From positions 1 to 16,143 of the forward strand of contig DATKEG010000198.1 of NCBI GenBank assembly GCA_035544515.1: DNA of 16,143 nucleotides, given 5' to 3'. This document shows positions 14,223 to 16,143 of this stretch, piece after piece; positions within the stretch are counted from its first letter, which is position 1, and each line of letters starts with the position of its first letter. Origin of the DNA: DATKEG01 sp035544515 (lineage in GTDB: Bacteria > Acidobacteriota > Vicinamibacteria > Fen-336). The position numbers and the translations under genes are program-made. The notes under the pieces are model-generated. The model saw only the letters and a list, made by a program, of their open reading frames with translations. It had not been told where the DNA came from and made no database searches.

Positions 14223-16143
14223 TCAGCGTCTTCGTTCGAGCGTGAACGCGCCGATCGGCGCCTGGCCCTCCGGGTCGGAGAAGATGCGCCCTTCGATCTT
14301 CTGACCGTCCCAGCGGCCCACGTAGTAACGGGCGCCGCGCGCCGTCTGCATGCTGTAGCGCACGTTGCCGCGGCGGTCGAGCTGCACGCCGATGAGGGGC
14401 AGCGACAGGGAGAGCGCGCGCTGGTAGCTCAGGGTGCCGCCCCCGCGCCTGAAGGTGACGTCCACGCGCCGGGCCGCGCCGTCCTCGTTCTCGCGCCCCG
14501 TCCAGTCGCCCTCGAGGTCCAGCGGGGGCGGTGGGGGCGCCGCGGTGGTGGAGGCCGTCCCCGCGCCCTCGGCCGGGGCCGCCACCGCCGGAGGGACGCG
14601 CAGGCCGACGGTGCGCAGGCCCTCGCGCAGCGCGGGCCGGGCCTTCTCCACCACGTCGCGCGGAATGCCGAAGCGGCCGGTCTGGCGCGCCGCGGCGTGC
14701 AGCTCGGCCAGCGGGCGGCCCTCGGGCGCGAGAGAGGAGGCATGCTGCGGCGCTTCCCAGCGCACGAGCAGCCGGACCAGGTCGCGCGCGACCGCGCCCC
14801 ACCACACCGCCAGGCGCGCCCGCGTGACCGGGCCGCCGCGTCCGCGCAGCCGCGTCCAGTCTTCGTTGTAGGCCGCGGCGTCCTCCTCCGTGATGTCGAG
14901 GAGTGTCTCGCCCGAACCGGTCAGCACGATGGCGGGGCTGCCCAGGTCGAGACCGCGCATCTCGACGTCCTGCGCCAGGCTGGCCTTGAGCGTGGCGGCC
15001 GCGTCGTTGAGCCGCCGCACGGCCTCCGCGGCGCGGAGGGCGGCGCTGCGGCCTCCGGCCGCGGAAACCACGAAGGCCGGGCCCAGCCCCGAGGAGATGA
15101 CCGCGTGGTCGTGGTCGGGCGCATCGATCAGCGGCTCGGCCGTGAAGCGGAAGTCCACGGGATCGGCCGGTGGATTGATGCCCACGGCCGCGCGGCCCAC
15201 GTACTCCGACCCCGGCACCTTGACGTCCACGGGCACCTCGGCGCCCGCCGGCACGCCGGGCACCATGACCCGGATCTCGCCGTCGGAGGCGGAGATCACC
15301 AGGGCGCGCGTGCCGCCCACGCGCACGTCGTTGCTCGGCGCGTGCGCCTGGAACCCGCGTCCGGCGATGAGGAGCACGTCGCCCGCGGCCACCGCTCCCG
15401 GTTCGAGGGACAGCACGAGCGGCAGGTGGCCGAGCAGGAACGGGGCGGGGTCCGAGGCCTCGCCGGCCAGGGTCACGACCACGGGAGCGGAGGTCCCCGG
15501 CGGACCGTCCAGGGCGGGCACGCGTACGCTCAGCGCGGAGGCCGTCGTCTCGAGCACCTCGGCGGGACGGCCGCCGAACGTCACGGTCGCGCCCGTGCTC
15601 CACCCGGTGCCCGCGAGGACGACCTCTTCGCCGGGCATGGCCACGTTCGGCGCCAGGCCGTGCACGCGCGGCGCGAGGTACACGGCGATGTCCATGGAGT
15701 CGGACTCGCGTCCGTCCACCGTGACGGTGACGGGAACCCGGTTGGGCCGTCCGGGAGCGGACGGGACGTCGGGGACCTCCACTTGCAGCCGCGTGGACGA
15801 GGCCTGCAGCACGCGGCCGGCGCGCGATCCTTCGAACTGGACGATGTTGCCGCCGGGCTCCGTGGAGAAGTTCCGGCCGGTGAGCGTGATGGCATCGCCC
15901 GCGCGAACCCGGCCGGGCTCGATGCCCCGGATCGACGGCCCGCCGAGAACCCGCGTGAGCACGAACCCGCCGGCGAGCACGACGGCCACCCCCGCGGCGC
16001 CCAGGCCGAGGACCTTCGGCGATGCCGTCCGCCCTCCGCCCGGTCGTCTCGGCGCGGCCCGCACCGCCTCCGGGCGCGGCGCGGCCGGACGGCGGGGCCG
16101 CACGGGCTCGAGCGCGACCGGTTCACGCGCGGCCACGCGCTCC
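14223..16143 (-). CDS. TIG-repeat membrane protein, C-terminal part, cut by right edge
   Basis: The visible 639 or so residues lack the N-terminus, since the frame stays open to the edge. Numbering from the GTG at 16136: a Pro/Arg/Ala-rich linker (1-40), one membrane helix (42-63), three IPT/TIG-type beta-sandwich repeats (about 67-153, 156-235, 237-320; each starts with a pattern such as IRGIEPGRVRAGDAITLTGRNF), then a helical segment (about 364-430) ending in LLDITEEDAAAYNEDW, a linker, and a final beta-rich domain (about 540-637, LEGDWTG to FTLERR). The layout (basic linker, single helix, outside repeats) is what a membrane-bound receptor or Ser/Thr protein kinase has in soil bacteria, but no kinase residue lies in the window, so the identity of the missing part is inference. 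The gene lies 53 bp upstream of the lipoprotein hydrolase on the same strand. Confidence 0.8.
   Translation of the reverse strand, partial: ERVAAREPVALEPVRPRRPAAPRPEAVRAAPRRPGGGRTASPKVLGLGAAGVAVVLAGGFVLTRVLGGPSIRGIEPGRVRAGDAITLTGRNFSTEPGGNIVQFEGSRAGRVLQASSTRLQVEVPDVPSAPGRPNRVPVTVTVDGRESDSMDIAVYLAPRVHGLAPNVAMPGEEVVLAGTGWSTGATVTFGGRPAEVLETTASALSVRVPALDGPPGTSAPVVVTLAGEASDPAPFLLGHLPLVLSLEPGAVAAGDVLLIAGRGFQAHAPSNDVRVGGTRALVISASDGEIRVMVPGVPAGAEVPVDVKVPGSEYVGRAAVGINPPADPVDFRFTAEPLIDAPDHDHAVISSGLGPAFVVSAAGGRSAALRAAEAVRRLNDAAATLKASLAQDVEMRGLDLGSPAIVLTGSGETLLDITEEDAAAYNEDWTRLRGRGGPVTRARLAVWWGAVARDLVRLLVRWEAPQHASSLAPEGRPLAELHAAARQTGRFGIPRDVVEKARPALREGLRTVGLRVPPAVAAPAEGAGTASTTAAPPPPPLDLEGDWTGRENEDGAARRVDVTFRRGGGTLSYQRALSLSLPLIGVQLDRRGNVRYSMQTARGARYYVGRWDGQKIEGRIFSDPEGQAPIGAFTLERRR

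Overview
The window is about 16.1 kb of very GC-rich bacterial DNA (mostly 70% or more by eye, GC-rich third codon positions, several GTG or TTG starts). It is packed with metabolic and envelope genes. I see no rRNA, tRNA, CRISPR array, transposase or phage gene. The gene mix suggests a soil- or sediment-type bacterium of the Acidobacteriota, Gemmatimonadota or a similar high-GC lineage: a split proton-translocating transhydrogenase, a DhnA-type class I aldolase, ThiI without a rhodanese domain, a SirB1-like protein, a glycine-zipper exported protein and a TIG-repeat membrane protein. This taxonomic guess is weak because no marker gene is present.

Layout. Positions 1-2216 are on the minus strand: a Nudix hydrolase with a zinc ribbon, a stand-alone PAS protein, a membrane protein whose C-terminal half looks like an inactive L,D-transpeptidase, and the start of an apparently active L,D-transpeptidase cut by the left edge. 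Between 2216 and 2274 lies a compact divergent promoter. Positions 2274-5155 (+) hold pntAA-pntAB-pntB, the three-gene NAD(P) transhydrogenase. Positions 5211-7855 (+) hold a ferredoxin-NADP reductase-like flavoprotein, ThiI and a small exported protein; the last two overlap by ATGA. Positions 7900-9855 (+) hold a SirB1-like protein and a class I fructose-bisphosphate aldolase. Positions of about 9890-10690 form an island of clearly lower GC (about 60%) carrying one exported glycine-zipper protein. Positions 10748-12701 (+) hold mtnB-mtnD-mtnC of methionine salvage. Positions 12709-16143 are on the minus strand: a lipoprotein serine hydrolase (class C beta-lactamase fold) and a TIG-repeat membrane protein cut by the right edge.

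How they work together. The transhydrogenase makes NADPH at the cost of the proton gradient, and the flavoprotein next door probably moves electrons between NAD(P)H and a small carrier, so 2274-6218 can be read as a redox-balancing block. The mtn genes cover dehydration of methylthioribulose-1-phosphate, enolisation/dephosphorylation and oxidation to the keto acid of methionine; the first two enzymes of the cycle (MtnN/MtnP and MtnA) are not in the window.

Most notable observations: (1) a tandem pair of membrane-anchored L,D-transpeptidase paralogues, one of which has lost the catalytic Cys and His; (2) repeated -10-like boxes placed so close to start codons that leaderless or nearly leaderless transcripts are likely; (3) the low-GC island; (4) the TIG-repeat receptor-like protein at the right edge. 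I did not find a clear, wholly new multi-gene defence or mobile system here.
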